From Metridium senile (lineage: Eukaryota; Cnidaria; Anthozoa; Actiniaria; Metridiidae): a stretch of 64,000 bases of DNA. The stretch lies in the NCBI GenBank assembly GCA_949775045.1, contig OX459110.1, forward strand, positions 293,501 through 357,500. The letters are read 5' to 3'. The translations under genes and the position numbers were made by a program. The notes under the pieces were generated by a model, which did not search any database, had not been told where the DNA came from, and saw nothing but the letters and a program-made list of their open reading frames with translations. This document shows positions 50,077 to 61,860 of the stretch, piece after piece (position 1 is the first letter of the stretch; each line of letters opens with the position of its first letter).

Positions 50077-53000
50077 ATGCATCTTTTGTTGGCCAAGTTC
50101 TTGTTGCTGTTATCCGCTATTTCTCTACAAACTATCATTGGCTGTGAAATATACCAATTCGTTGCCAGTGATGGCCCGCAGGCTCTCGAAGGTCACGTGA
50201 TCAAGACCATAAGCAAGCCTTTTGTCAATTTTTGCTGGAATGATTGTGTTTGGTTGCCATGGTGTTTCTCGATTAATGTTCGAAATACAACTAGTGAAGG
50301 ACCGTTTGAATGTGAGCTGAATAACTCGAGTAAGAAAGCAAATCCCAACAAGATGGTGTCCAGACAAGGATGGTCTTATCATGAAATGAAGGTATCGTAG
50401 AGAATTATTTGAGAAGGAGAAGCGAGAGAATGGAGAGAAGGAAGAGGGAAGAAGGAGGAAAAAGAGGAGGAGGGAGATCAAGAAGGAGAGAGAGAAGGAG
50501 GAGGAGCGAAAGAAGGAGGAAAGGGAGGCAAGGGAGAGGAGGAGCAGGATGATAGTCGTAATGATGACTATTTGGTTGTATTGATAGTGAAGATGACAGT
50601 GTATATGGTAATAATTGTATAAATAATAACAATTAACCAAATTATTGATCACAATTTTATTTTTTACTCGTCAAAGGGCGTCAACCCGGAAAACTGCAAG
50701 TTGTATGAGTGTAAACGAAAGGAAGGTAGGGCCTATAGCTAGTTTGCATGGGAACGTGTCGTATGTGCTACCTCACATAAAAAAGATCGTATATTATGGC
50801 ATTTTAGCGCATGATCCTACAAAAGATAAAGTGTATTTTTTTTTCAGACCTAGGTGATGACTGGCGTCGCTATGGAGACGCTGCTATCAAGCTATTTAAA
50901 GAGAAGAAAAACTGGGAAGATGCTCGTAGTCATTGTCAGTCGTTGGGTGGTGATCTTCTCTCCATTACCAGCTCACACGAAAATGACTTTGTCAACGATG
51001 TTTTTGTAGAAAACCTGAACTTGACGTACATTCAAGAAGGTATGTTGACCATATACTAATTAACAATGCATAGTGATGATGATGATAAGTATAGTGATGA
51101 TGATGATGATAAGTATAGTGATGATGATGATAAGTATAGTGATGATGATGATAAGTATAGTGATGATGATGATGATAAGTATAGTGATGATGATGATGAT
51201 AAGTATAGTGATGATGATGATGATAAGTATAGTGATGATGATGATAAGTATAGTGATGATAATGATGATGATAAGTATAGTGATGATGATGATGATAAGT
51301 ATAGTGATGATGATGATGATAAGTATAGTGATGATGATGATAAGTATAGTGATAATGATGATGATAAGTATAGTGATGATAATGATGATAAGTATAGTGA
51401 TAATGATGATGATAAGTATAGTGATGATAATGATGATAAGTATAGTGATGATGATGATGATAAGTATAGTGATAATGACGATAAGTATAGTGATAATGAT
51501 GATGATAAGTATAGTGATGATGATGATAAGTATAGTGATGATGATGATGATAAGTATAGTGATGATAATGATGATAAGTATAGTGATGATGATGATGATA
51601 AGTATAGTGATGATGATGATAAGTATAGTGATGATGATGATGATAAGTATAGTGATGATGATGATAAGTATAGTAATGATGATGATGATAAGTATAGTGA
51701 TGATGATGATAAGTATAGTGATGATGATGATGATAAGTATAGTGATGATGATGATAAGTATAGTGATGATGATGATGATAAGTATAGTGATGATGATGAT
51801 AAGTATAGTGATGATGATGATGATAAGTATAGTGATGATGATGATAAGTATAGTGATGATAATGATGATAAGTATAGTGATAATGATGATGATAAGTATA
51901 GTGATGATGATGATGATAAGTATAGTGATGATGATGATGATAAGTATAGTGATAATGATGATAAGTATAGTGATGATGATGATGATAAGTATAGTGATGA
52001 TGATGATGATAAGTATAGTGATGATGATGATGATAAGTATAGTGATGATGATGATAAGTATAGTGATGATAATGATGATGATAAGTATAGTGATGATGAT
52101 GATGATAAGTATAGTGATGATGATGATGATAAGTATAGTGATGATGATGATAAGTATAGTGATAATGATGATGATAAGTATAGTGATGATAATGATGATA
52201 AGTATAGTGATAATGATGATGATAAGTATAGTGATGATAATGATGATAAGTATAGTGATGATGATGATGATAAGTATAGTGATAATGACGATAAGTATAG
52301 TGATAATGATGATGATAAGTATAGTGATGATGATGATAAGTATAGTGATGATGATGATGATAAGTATAGTGATGATAATGATGATAAGTATAGTGATGAT
52401 GATGATGATAAGTATAGTGATGATGATGATAAGTATAGTGATGATGATGATGATAAGTATAGTGATGATGATGATAAGTATAGTAATGATGATGATGATA
52501 AGTATAGTGATGATGATGATAAGTATAGTGATGATGATGATGATAAGTATAGTGATGATGATGATAAGTATAGTGATGATGATGATGATAAGTATAGTGA
52601 TGATGATGATAAGTATAGTGATGATGATGATGATAAGTATAGTGATGATGATGATAAGTATAGTGATGATAATGATGATAAGTATAGTGATAATGATGAT
52701 GATAAGTATAGTGATGATGATGATGATAAGTATAGTGATGATGATGATGATAAGTATAGTGATAATGACGATAAGTATAGTGATAATGATGATGATAAGT
52801 ATAGTGATGATGATGATAAGTATAGTGATGATGATGATGATAAGTATAGTGATGATAATGATGATAAGTATAGTGATGATGATGATGATAAGTATAGTGA
52901 TGATGATGATAAGTATAGTGATGATGATGATGATAAGTATAGTGATGATGATGATAAGTATAGTAATGATGATGATGATAAGTATAGTGATGATGATGAT

Positions 53001-56000
53001 AAGTATAGTGATGATGATGATGATAAGTATAGTGATGATGATGATAAGTATAGTGATGATGATGATGATAAGTATAGTGATGATGATGATAAGTATAGTG
53101 ATGATGATGATGATAAGTATAGTGATGATGATGATAAGTATAGTGATGATAATGATGATAAGTATAGTGATAATGATGATGATAAGTATAGTGATGATGA
53201 TGATGATAAGTATAGTGATGATGATGATAAGTATAGTGATGATGATGATGATAAGTATAGTGATGATGATGATAAGTATAGTGATGATAATGATGATAAG
53301 TATAGTGATAATGATGATGATAAGTATAGTGATGATGATGATGATAAGTATAGTGATGATGATGATGATAAGTATAGTGATAATGATGATAAGTATAGTG
53401 ATGATGATGATGATAAGTATAGTGATGATGATGATGATAAGTATAGTGATGATGATGATGATAAGTATAGTGATGATGATGATAAGTATAGTGATGATAA
53501 TGATGATGATAAGTATAGTGATGATGATGATGATAAGTATAGTGATGATGATGATGATAAGTATAGTGATGATGATGATAAGTATAGTGATAATGATGAT
53601 GATAAGTATAGTGATGATAATGATGATAAGTATAGTGATAATGATGATGATAAGTATAGTGATGATAATGATGATAAGTATAGTGATGATGATGATGATA
53701 AGTATAGTGATAATGACGATAAGTATAGTGATAATGATGATGATAAGTATAGTGATGATGATGATAAGTATAGTGATGATGATGATGATAAGTATAGTGA
53801 TGATAATGATGATAAGTATAGTGATGATGATGATGATAAGTATAGTGATGATGATGATAAGTATAGTGATGATGATGATGATAAGTATAGTGATGATGAT
53901 GATAAGTATAGTAATGATGATGATGATAAGTATAGTGATGATGATGATAAGTATAGTGATGATGATGATGATAAGTATAGTGATGATGATGATAAGTATA
54001 GTGATGATGATGATGATAAGTATAGTGATGATGATGATAAGTATAGTGATGATGATGATGATAAGTATAGTGATGATGATGATAAGTATAGTGATGATAA
54101 TGATGATAAGTATAGTGATAATGATGATGATAAGTATAGTGATGATGATGATGATAAGTATAGTGATGATGATGATGATAAGTATAGTGATAATGACGAT
54201 AAGTATAGTGATAATGATGATGATAAGTATAGTGATGATGATGATAAGTATAGTGATGATGATGATGATAAGTATAGTGATGATAATGATGATAAGTATA
54301 GTGATGATGATGATGATAAGTATAGTGATGATGATGATAAGTATAGTGATGATGATGATGATAAGTATAGTGATGATGATGATAAGTATAGTAATGATGA
54401 TGATGATAAGTATAGTGATGATGATGATAAGTATAGTGATGATGATGATGATAAGTATAGTGATGATGATGATAAGTATAGTGATGATGATGATGATAAG
54501 TATAGTGATGATGATGATAAGTATAGTGATGATGATGATGATAAGTATAGTGATGATGATGATAAGTATAGTGATGATAATGATGATAAGTATAGTGATA
54601 ATGATGATGATAAGTATAGTGATGATGATGATGATAAGTATAGTGATGATGATGATGATAAGTATAGTGATAATGATGATAAGTATAGTGATGATGATGA
54701 TGATAAGTATAGTGATGATGATGATGATAAGTATAGTGATGATGATGATGATAAGTATAGTGATGATGATGATAAGTATAGTGATGATAATGATGATGAT
54801 AAGTATAGTGATGATGATGATGATAAGTATAGTGATGATGATGATGATAAGTATAGTGATGATGATGATAAGTATAGTGATAATGATGATGATAAGTATA
54901 GTGATGATAATGATGATAAGTATAGTGATAATGATGATGATAAGTATAGTGATGATAATGATGATAAGTATAGTGATGATGATGATGATAAGTATAGTGA
55001 TAATGACGATAAGTATAGTGATAATGATGATGATAAGTATAGTGATGATGATGATAAGTATAGTGATGATGATGATGATAAGTATAGTGATGATAATGAT
55101 GATAAGTATAGTGATGATGATGATGATAAGTATAGTGATGATGATGATAAGTATAGTGATGATGATGATGATAAGTATAGTGATGATGATGATAAGTATA
55201 GTAATGATGATGATGATAAGTATAGTGATGATGATGATAAGTATAGTGATGATGATGATGATAAGTATAGTGATGATGATGATAAGTATAGTGATGATGA
55301 TGATGATAAGTATAGTGATGATGATGATAAGTATAGTGATGATGATGATGATAAGTATAGTGATGATGATGATAAGTATAGTGATGATAATGATGATAAG
55401 TATAGTGATAATGATGATGATAAGTATAGTGATGATGATGATGATAAGTATAGTGATGATGATGATGATAAGTATAGTGATAATGATGATAAGTATTGTG
55501 ATAATAATGATGGTGTTTCGTCTTTGTGCACAGACAACGGTCTACCGCTGAACAAAGTTGTAAAACATTACAAACTCAACGGGGAAGACACCGACGTGAA
55601 GTAAGTTAGATTCCTTGCTTTCTTTATCTCTTTGTTTCTCCTTCCCTCTCTCTTTCTTTAATTTTTCTTTCATTTGTTTCTCTCTTGCTTTCTCTTTCTT
55701 TTTTTCTCGCTTTTATTTTCTCTCTTTCTGTCCCTCGTTCTTAATCAATCCTTCATTGTTTCATTCATTGATCGATATCCATCCATCCATCCATCCATCC
55801 ATTCTGTTTTCTTCAGGCTTCTCGGTAACCAAGGTGATGCAGTGTACAAGGTCGATGGTCGAGAGAAAGCGCTGTACTTCAATGGTGAAAAGGGTTATGC
55901 AGAGATTTCAGCGATCGCCATCAACTCTAAAATATTCAGTTTTTCATTCTGGATGAAAGTGTTAAACCACACACAGAGATATGTTTCATCGATTAATATA

Positions 56001-56863
56001 TATAACGAGACTGATAACAGGATTATTGAGATGTACATTGATACTTCAGATGATGAAATAAGCTACAAAATTCAAGATAGTCTGGGTAACATTCTTTATT
56101 TTGGAGAAAGACGGTGAGTCAACAACGAAAGATACTCTTGACGTATTATTGTATTAATTATATATAATACTAGCTATATAGATGAAGAAATGAAATACGT
56201 CTTCTGAGTTTTCATTTGAAAGCCGAGATGCGTTTGGGAGAATTCGAGCACAGATCAGTCCCAACACGAGACGAAGTCGATGCTTTGCCAATTTTATATG
56301 CTTTGATTATTAGTATTAGTATGAATAAATTTAAACTACCTCGTAAGGATTTTTTTATAGAAAGAGAGGGGCAACCTCGTTCCCAGGGCCCTCTCCTCTC
56401 GCTTTTGGATGGGGCGAGAAATGGAACGAGTTTGAGAGACGGTCCTATATTGGAAAAAGAAGAGTGTACACCTGCTTGAGAATTATTTCAAACGTATCGA
56501 TGTTCATAAGCCACCGAGTGAAAACATAGAGGACGTATTTTCTTCTTTTATAAAATAACAATAACGTGAAACGACGAAAAAATGGTTTTCTATTCGTTTG
56601 ACGATGTCATTTCTTTATACGTTGCATTTTTTCGAAACTGAACACCAATATGCACTTGCCAAAAATAAAAAAAGGAACAAAATCACCATTGAATGAGCTT
56701 GCGCGCTTGAAAAAGGCGTGAGTGTTTCATGCTCTCATACGTTTTTTTGACCAATCAACGGGCGCGTACTATCCCAATTATTTTATCATTTAATGAATGA
56801 TTGACAGACTGACAAATTGATTGAATGACTAATTGAATGACTGAATAATAATTGATTGACTGA

Positions 56864-56912
<49 letters not shown>

Positions 56913-58022
56913 CATTGATTGATTCATTGATTCATTCATTGATTCATTGATTCAACAGCTTCGTTTCAAATGCGTGGAATTTCTTTGCATTTTTGTGGAA
57001 TGAAGGTGCCAAACAATTGTTAGCCGGCAATCAAGGAAGATGGTACAATCAAAAGCTAGACGGAATATCAGAATTGAGCTTCAATGGCAAGGAAAAATGG
57101 ATTTTAGGATCAAAAGGCCAAGCAGACGTGAGTCGCAAAGCGTTCCATGGTTACTTGAAACATTTGGTTGTTAGCATTGGCAGTGGTATGAGTATGGTTG
57201 AATCACAGACCATAATGCGTAAGTTAACTAAATCAAGATTGTAATAGTCCTTTTCAAAGTTCCGTTGAGTGACCTCGAATGATAATAGTTCCAAGTCGAG
57301 GTTCCAGTTGCTGCACATAAAATATTTAGTTTTGAAACTTGAAACTATTATTCGTGATCAAAGAACGGAACTTTAAAAGGTCTATTGTCGGTGTAATCTT
57401 CATCGAAACGGCTCGTAGAAAGAGTTCACAAACTAAATCCGTTTTGTGCAAAAATTATAAAAGGGAGAGTTGCATTATAATTATTATCAAATCTGTTTCT
57501 AGGCCTCAAGTTTCAAAAATATTATTTTTAATTTAACTTTTAAATATTATAAATGAGCCTCATTTCTTTTTTTGTACAGTTTTAAATCGTTTTACACTTT
57601 TTATGCAGTTTTCGATGGATTACAAAAACATAGAAAGCTCCCTATCGCGGTCAGATTAGCATTAACCCATTAATTTTCCCCCTCGGGGTGATGCTAACAA
57701 GTTGAGCATGTTCACTTCGCGCTGATTGGCTAGTTCGATCCCTCTGAAGGATTTACTTAGATTGAAATCATAATATATCGTTACAACGTTTACAGATTGG
57801 CACGAGCAAGGAGTCTGGATTGGTCTCAACGATCTAGCCAACACCAACCAATTTACTTGGTCTGACGGTACTCCTGTGGAGTTTAAGAAGCTACAAGACT
57901 ACGACCCACAACCAGTAAAGTCTGGAAGAAAGTGTGTTGCCATGGCAAAGGAGAAGAAATGGTTGGATAAGCACTGTCAGCTGAAGTATCCATTCCTATG
58001 CGAGAAACCAGCACCGCCTTAA
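50077..58022 (+). CDS. Secreted PAN/lectin protein with LamG cassette inside the C-type lectin domain
   Basis: Seven coding exons: 50077-50391, 50677-50725, 50848-51039, 55534-55600, 55817-56113, 56959-57218 and 57796-58022. They total 1407 nt, or 468 residues; phases 0,1,1,2,2,1 agree at every joint. Exon 1: signal peptide (LLAKFLLLLSAISLQTIIG) and a PAN/apple-like domain (ALEGHVIKT, cysteines in CWNDCVWLPWC and FECELNN). Exon 2: linker with two Cys. Exon 3: first half of a C-type lectin domain (NWEDARSHCQSLGGDLLSI). Exons 4-6: LamG-like domain (HYKLNG, ALYFNGEKGYAEI, FSFSFWMKV). Exon 7: second half of the lectin domain (WIGLNDL, FTWSDGTPVEF, KCVAM, LDKHC, FLCEK). All four canonical lectin cysteines are present, one before and three after the insert. 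The EPN/QPD and WND calcium-site motifs are not conserved, so sugar binding is uncertain. Exon 3 and exon 7 would join in frame if 4-6 were skipped. Confidence 0.85.
50400..50545. repeat. Polypurine tract in lectin intron 1
   Basis: GAGAAGGAG/GGAGGA words for about 145 bp on the plus strand. Non-coding. Confidence 0.7.
51066..55495. repeat. 4.4-kb GAT-based satellite in lectin intron 3
   Basis: Some 200 units of (GAT)3-5 followed by AAGTATAGT, so 18-24 bp each. Variants are almost only GAT to AAT and, at six sites, GAT to GAC (51477, 52287, 52767, 53715, 54195 and 55005). The spacing of those six (810, 480, 948, 480, 810) shows a higher-order repeat. All indels are multiples of three, so three frames stay open over about 1,490 codons; one plus frame reads DDDDKYS repeats and is in frame with exons 3 and 4. 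A single TAA at 51058-51060 separates it from exon 3. Taken as intronic satellite. Confidence 0.9.
55605..55800. repeat. Polypyrimidine tract and CATC repeat in lectin intron 4
   Basis: CTTT/CTCT-rich from about 55615 to 55745, then ATCC repeats at about 55777-55802, leading into the exon 5 acceptor at 55816. Confidence 0.6.
56378..56450. other. Fragment of a dispersed CTCGTTCCCAGGGCCCTCTC repeat
   Basis: The words ACCTCGTTCCCAGGGCC and ATGGGGCGAGAAATGG look like a fragment of a dispersed repeat familiar from stony-coral genomes, from memory. In lectin intron 5. Used only as weak evidence for an anthozoan source. Confidence 0.3.
56800..56955. repeat. GATT/ATTC repeat before lectin exon 6
   Basis: GATT array (about 56865-56912) followed by GATTCATT units right up to the acceptor at 56958. 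It may affect the exon 6 branch-point region. Confidence 0.75.
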
Positions 58023-58812
58023 TCAACATGTAAAGAGTGATGTATCATATTTAATGTAGATGTAGTGAGTGTGAGTGCCAGCAGATGAATACCATATTTA
58101 CTCGAATAACCGCCGCAGCGCCTACTAAATTTTTCTCGATTTCATTGTCCCCTTCTTGATCAGAACTACGAATATTGGGGAGATAACTCAACGGGCGAGC
58201 GGTGAAATATAATTACTTTGAACTGATCAAGAATATGGTTTTTGCTAGTTGAAGGCGCTAGATTACAAGGAATGTATGATGGTGCGATATCTAGCTCGAG
58301 ATCAATTTTAGCAATGTTCCAAAATTTACATGTAGAAAAAGTATCTGATTTATCTAAACAAAACAGCTCATCTCAAACTGTAACGATTTTCGTGAGATTA
58401 TTTTAAAAACTCGAAACTGCAAAAATTCAAATTTCCTGCACTTACACAAGCAATATACTGATAAATGTGTTGTATAATTATTACGAGGAATGTATTGTCT
58501 TTTGTTACCAGCTGAAAAAAAATTTCTACATTTGGTAAAGTAATACACACTAACAAATATGATTTGCTTAGGAATTTATATTTCCTGCACTTATACAAGC
58601 AATATACTGAAGAATGTATTGCAGTTACTACGAGGGATGTAATGTCTTAAGTTACCATCTGAAAAAACAATTTTACATTTGGTTAAGTAATATGCACAGC
58701 TACAAATTTGATTTGCTTAGGAATTTTAGAGCATTTTGATGTTTAATGTGCAAGTATGGTATGGTTGTGAAGATCAATCTCCGTGATTTAAAATATAAAA
58801 AGCAAATGATAT

Positions 58813-59303
58813 AAAGCGTCGTTTCCACGAGCAATTTTTCCTTGACAAGTATCCTTGACAATTTTCATTGCTCGTGTAGACGATCAGCAAGTTTTCCTTG
58901 ACAATTTTATATTGACAAGCTTTCCTTGCTCGTGTAAATGATGAACAAGTTTAACTTGACAAGTTTAGGTTGTGCCCGCAATGCCTTGCAATCAGCGGAG
59001 TAGTAACATAATATTGGTTCCAGCCCCTTGTCGAGTAAAAAAACAAAATGGCGTCTATTATGACTGGCCGTGCGAAAAGACTGGGAACTAATCTCATTAA
59101 TATTCCTTGCCACATTTTCCTTGTTGCCCGTCTACACGAGCAAATTTTATCCTTGACAATTTTTCCTTGTCAAGGAAAAGCCAACATGCTAGCTTTTCCT
59201 TGTCAAGGAAAAATTGTTCATGTTACTCCATCTACACGAGCAATTTTTCCTTGTCAAGGAAAACTTGTCAAGGAAAAATTGCTCATGTAAACGCCGCTTT
59301 AGA
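58813..59303. mobile_element. MITE (AAAGCGTCGTTTCCACGAGC-ended)
   Basis: The right end reads as the complement of the left end with few mismatches (GCTCATGTAAACGCCGCTTT). TTTTCCTTGACAAG and CTTGTCAAGGAAAA words repeat internally in both directions. About 490 bp; the open frames across it are not coding. Confidence 0.8.
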
Positions 59304-59476
59304 AATCGATCTCTATTCCTGGACTCTGGCAGAAGGGTATCAATAGCAATAAAAATATAGGAATGTTTTACAAAGTTTTCCTGACACACTAATGCAGGGG
59401 GAAATATCAAAATTAATCAATGAATTATAAATAACAACAAGCACGGTTTCTTATACACAAATAATAATAATACTTA

Positions 59477-59845
59477 GTGATCTTGGAGTTTGCTTGCATT
59501 GTAACATTGTCGCCAACATCCCGGCCTCGGATGCCGAATAGTAGTAGTAGTAACATTTTGCAACAAATTAACAAAACCATGAAAAGTCGTACTCAATGTA
59601 AAACAAAAACCCATTTTTCAAGGATTAAAATGCCTAACAGTTCACAAAATTGCAAACGTTTTGCCACACAGCTTGTTAACAAATATGCAGGATGTGAAAC
59701 ACTTAGGTTCAACCTTTTACGTAACGAAATGAAAAAAAATATTAAGCAATGTCTTGATTTTAAAAAGATTATATCGTGCAACGTCAAAAATGCATTTTTC
59801 AACGATCCCGTAAAAGGTATACTCCCGGTCCAGAAGTCGCCGTAA
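59477..59845 (+). CDS. Unrecognised Lys-rich open frame
   Basis: A 122-codon plus-strand frame starting at an ATT/ATG region. The part from about 59555 to 59818 encodes a Lys/Asn-rich, hydrophilic sequence (KRFATQLVNKYAGCETLRF) and ends at a possible donor (GTAAAAG|GTATAC). No family recognised and no partner exons found. It ends at the TIR-bounded repeat element at 59820. Listed only because it is longer and less repetitive than other background frames; it may be chance or an old mobile-element remnant. Confidence 0.15.
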   Translation: MILEFACIVTLSPTSRPRMPNSSSSNILQQINKTMKSRTQCKTKTHFSRIKMPNSSQNCKRFATQLVNKYAGCETLRFNLLRNEMKKNIKQCLDFKKIISCNVKNAFFNDPVKGILPVQKSP

Positions 59846-59976
59846 GACGCAGTAAGACGCCTTAAGACGACGTAAGACGCAGTAAGACGCCGTAAGACGT
59901 CCTAAGTTGCTCTAGATCGTCCCCATTCTCCCTCAAAATTCCTTAAGACGCCTAAAGACTTCTGGGCCCGGAGTAG
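59820..59976. repeat. TIR-bounded GTAAGACGC satellite element
   Basis: Ends ACTCCCGGTCCAGAAGTC and GACTTCTGGGCCCGGAGTA are complements with two or three mismatches. The interior is GTAAGACGC-type units. The extreme ends (ACTCCGGG) match those of the 25532 and 44870 elements, although the interior is different. Confidence 0.65.
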
Positions 59977-60048
59977 GCCTGGTTAAATGCCATGCCGTGA
60001 CATACTTGAGTTGAATGTATGTTTGACAAGGTTAAAAACCTTCAGACT

Positions 60049-60378
60049 ACCAGGTGATTTCGCTTCGAAGCGCGATTGTTTGGATTGTTTGTCAAAACGA
60101 ATAGTTCCAAAATGGTGACCCGAGACAAAAACAATTTCGGTTACTTTTAGGCATTTTGCGTTTTGTTTTTATCCTTTTTTATACCTGATAGAGTAGCAGT
60201 GAAGTTTTATTCTCCAAGTAACAGAACTTTTAAATGTAAAGTTATTTTAAGGATGTATTGATCGAGGGTACGTAACACGGGAAACAACTCTCTCGAACGA
60301 CGCCATCTTGGAACTGTTGGCGATGCTACAAAAATGCTTCTGATTGGCTTATACTAACCGGAAGTGAAATCACCTGGT
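60049..60378. mobile_element. CCAGGTGAT-ended foldback element, copy 2
   Basis: Ends ACCAGGTGATTTCGCTTCGA and CCGGAAGTGAAATCACCTGG, possibly flanked by TA on both sides. Homologous throughout to 19488-19760. Confidence 0.75.
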
Positions 60379-60959
60379 ACTATAAACATGCACGCCTGAC
60401 TAACATCAAATTTTACAGTCTCTGATAATGTCAGTATTTGTAGTTATGATTTGCCACTTGGGAATAAACAATAAAAAAACACAGTGAAGTTAAGAATCAT
60501 TTTGTATACGGTGTTAAAATAGAGACTCAGTACTCAAATGACCATGACGTGTTGTTAAGGTGACCAAAATTTGAAAATAAACATGTGAGCAGAGTTGTGT
60601 GCCAAAATATTTGAGGGAGAGGTAGTGAGGGTGAGCCTCATTAGTAGGGCGGGCTAATATATTGTGATGTTAAAACGTGATTTATTTATTTATTTTTCCG
60701 TCATGTTCCACTAGAAGGGACACGATATTTATGCAAAATGTGCCCTACGTAACACTTGAGTACTTTATTGCAAATTTATATTGAATATCGCTTATTTTCA
60801 CAAATAAGAGCAATGTGTTCAGGAATTTAAAAGCAGGGACTGCAGTGCAACGTTTGCTTTCTGGACTGCCTAGAAGCAAAGAAAAGTTGTCTTTTTTTTA
60901 AAGTTTATTTTTAATACGAACTATCGTTTCATTCTTTACTTTCACAATAACCATAATGC

Positions 60960-61064
60960 CTTTTTTGGGGGGAGGGGGGAGTAGCTGTTGTAATTCAAAT
61001 AAAACCAATTGGAATTACACTATCCACCCCCCCACCCCCCCCCCCCCCATCCCCCCTAAAAAAA
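60960..61064. repeat. G-tract / C-tract foldback
   Basis: TTTTTTGGGGGGAGGGGGGA (about 60961-60980) faces a C-rich run at about 61025-61056. Inner words TTGTAATTCAAAT and GGAATTACA partly pair. Candidate G-quadruplex or hairpin former, non-coding. Confidence 0.5.
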
Positions 61065-61197
61065 ACCACAAGTCATCATGTTTATGTGAAAATAGACAAT
61101 TGCTTTATCTTGTCGTCTAGTGATCGATAACGAATTTACATAAGCTACAAGAATCCGCCATGTGAACCTAGTTTGTCAAAAAGACCTTTTCCCAGTT

Positions 61198-61373
61198 CTC
61201 GTCGATCAACCTCAGCCTCGATAGCGTATAATATATTCTTTAGAATTTGACAGCAGCCCTTAGAATTTGTAGCGTTTCAATTGATATGTAATGTGTACAT
61301 TCCTTTACTTACACTGGCTGTAGTTAAATTCTAAAGAATTTATTACGCGCTATTGAGGATGATTGACGAGAAT
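61198..61373. mobile_element. Foldback element related to 22780-22938
   Basis: Left arm CTCGTCGATCAACCTCAGCC with ATTCTTTAGAATTTGACAGC; right arm GGCTGTAGTTAAATTCTAAAG and GAGGATGATTGACGAG. About 175 bp. Confidence 0.7.
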
Positions 61374-61389
61374 AGCATGAAGGGCTATT

Positions 61390-61860
61390 ATCTTTGTCCA
61401 TTATCTTAATCATCGTGATTAAGGTGGCTATGATGATGGCTATGATGATTAAGATGGCTATGGTGATGATGATGGTGATGGCGACGACGACGACGACGAC
61501 GACGACGGCGACGGCGACGGCGACGACTTCCAATCCACCACCAACCTCTTTTTGCCAGCTTTGGCTCTGTGATAAAATTGCTTATTAGTGATAAAGACCG
61601 AAGAAGCTGTAAATGATGATGATGGTTGCGGTGGGACTGAGAATGAATGATGGATGGTGATGATGATGATAATTATGATAATGATGTTAATGGATAGGGT
61701 GATGATGATGATGATGGTGATGATGGTTGCGGTGGGACTGAGAATGAATGATGGATGATGATGATGATGATAATTATAATAATGATATGTTAATTGATAG
61801 GGTGATGATGATGGTGATGATGATGGTGATGATGATTTGTGATGATGATGGTGATGGTAC
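61390..61860. repeat. GAT/GAC trinucleotide repeats
   Basis: GATGATGGTGATGG words with a GACGAC/GGCGAC core at about 61482-61528, plus a ~105-bp direct duplication (about 61613-61690 and 61719-61800, each with GGTTGCGGTGGGACTGAG). Overlaps the last exon of the acidic precursor gene. Confidence 0.75.

Noticed and set aside
51056..55604. Three overlapping open frames of about 1,490-1,510 codons (Asp/Lys/Tyr/Ser, Met/Ile/Ser/Val and Ser/Leu/Tyr)
   Set aside because: All come from one satellite whose units are multiples of three. It is flanked by a good donor (51039) and acceptor (55533), so it is intronic by default.
59048..59346. Plus-strand frames with MASIMTGRAKR start
   Set aside because: They lie inside the foldback MITE 58813-59303.
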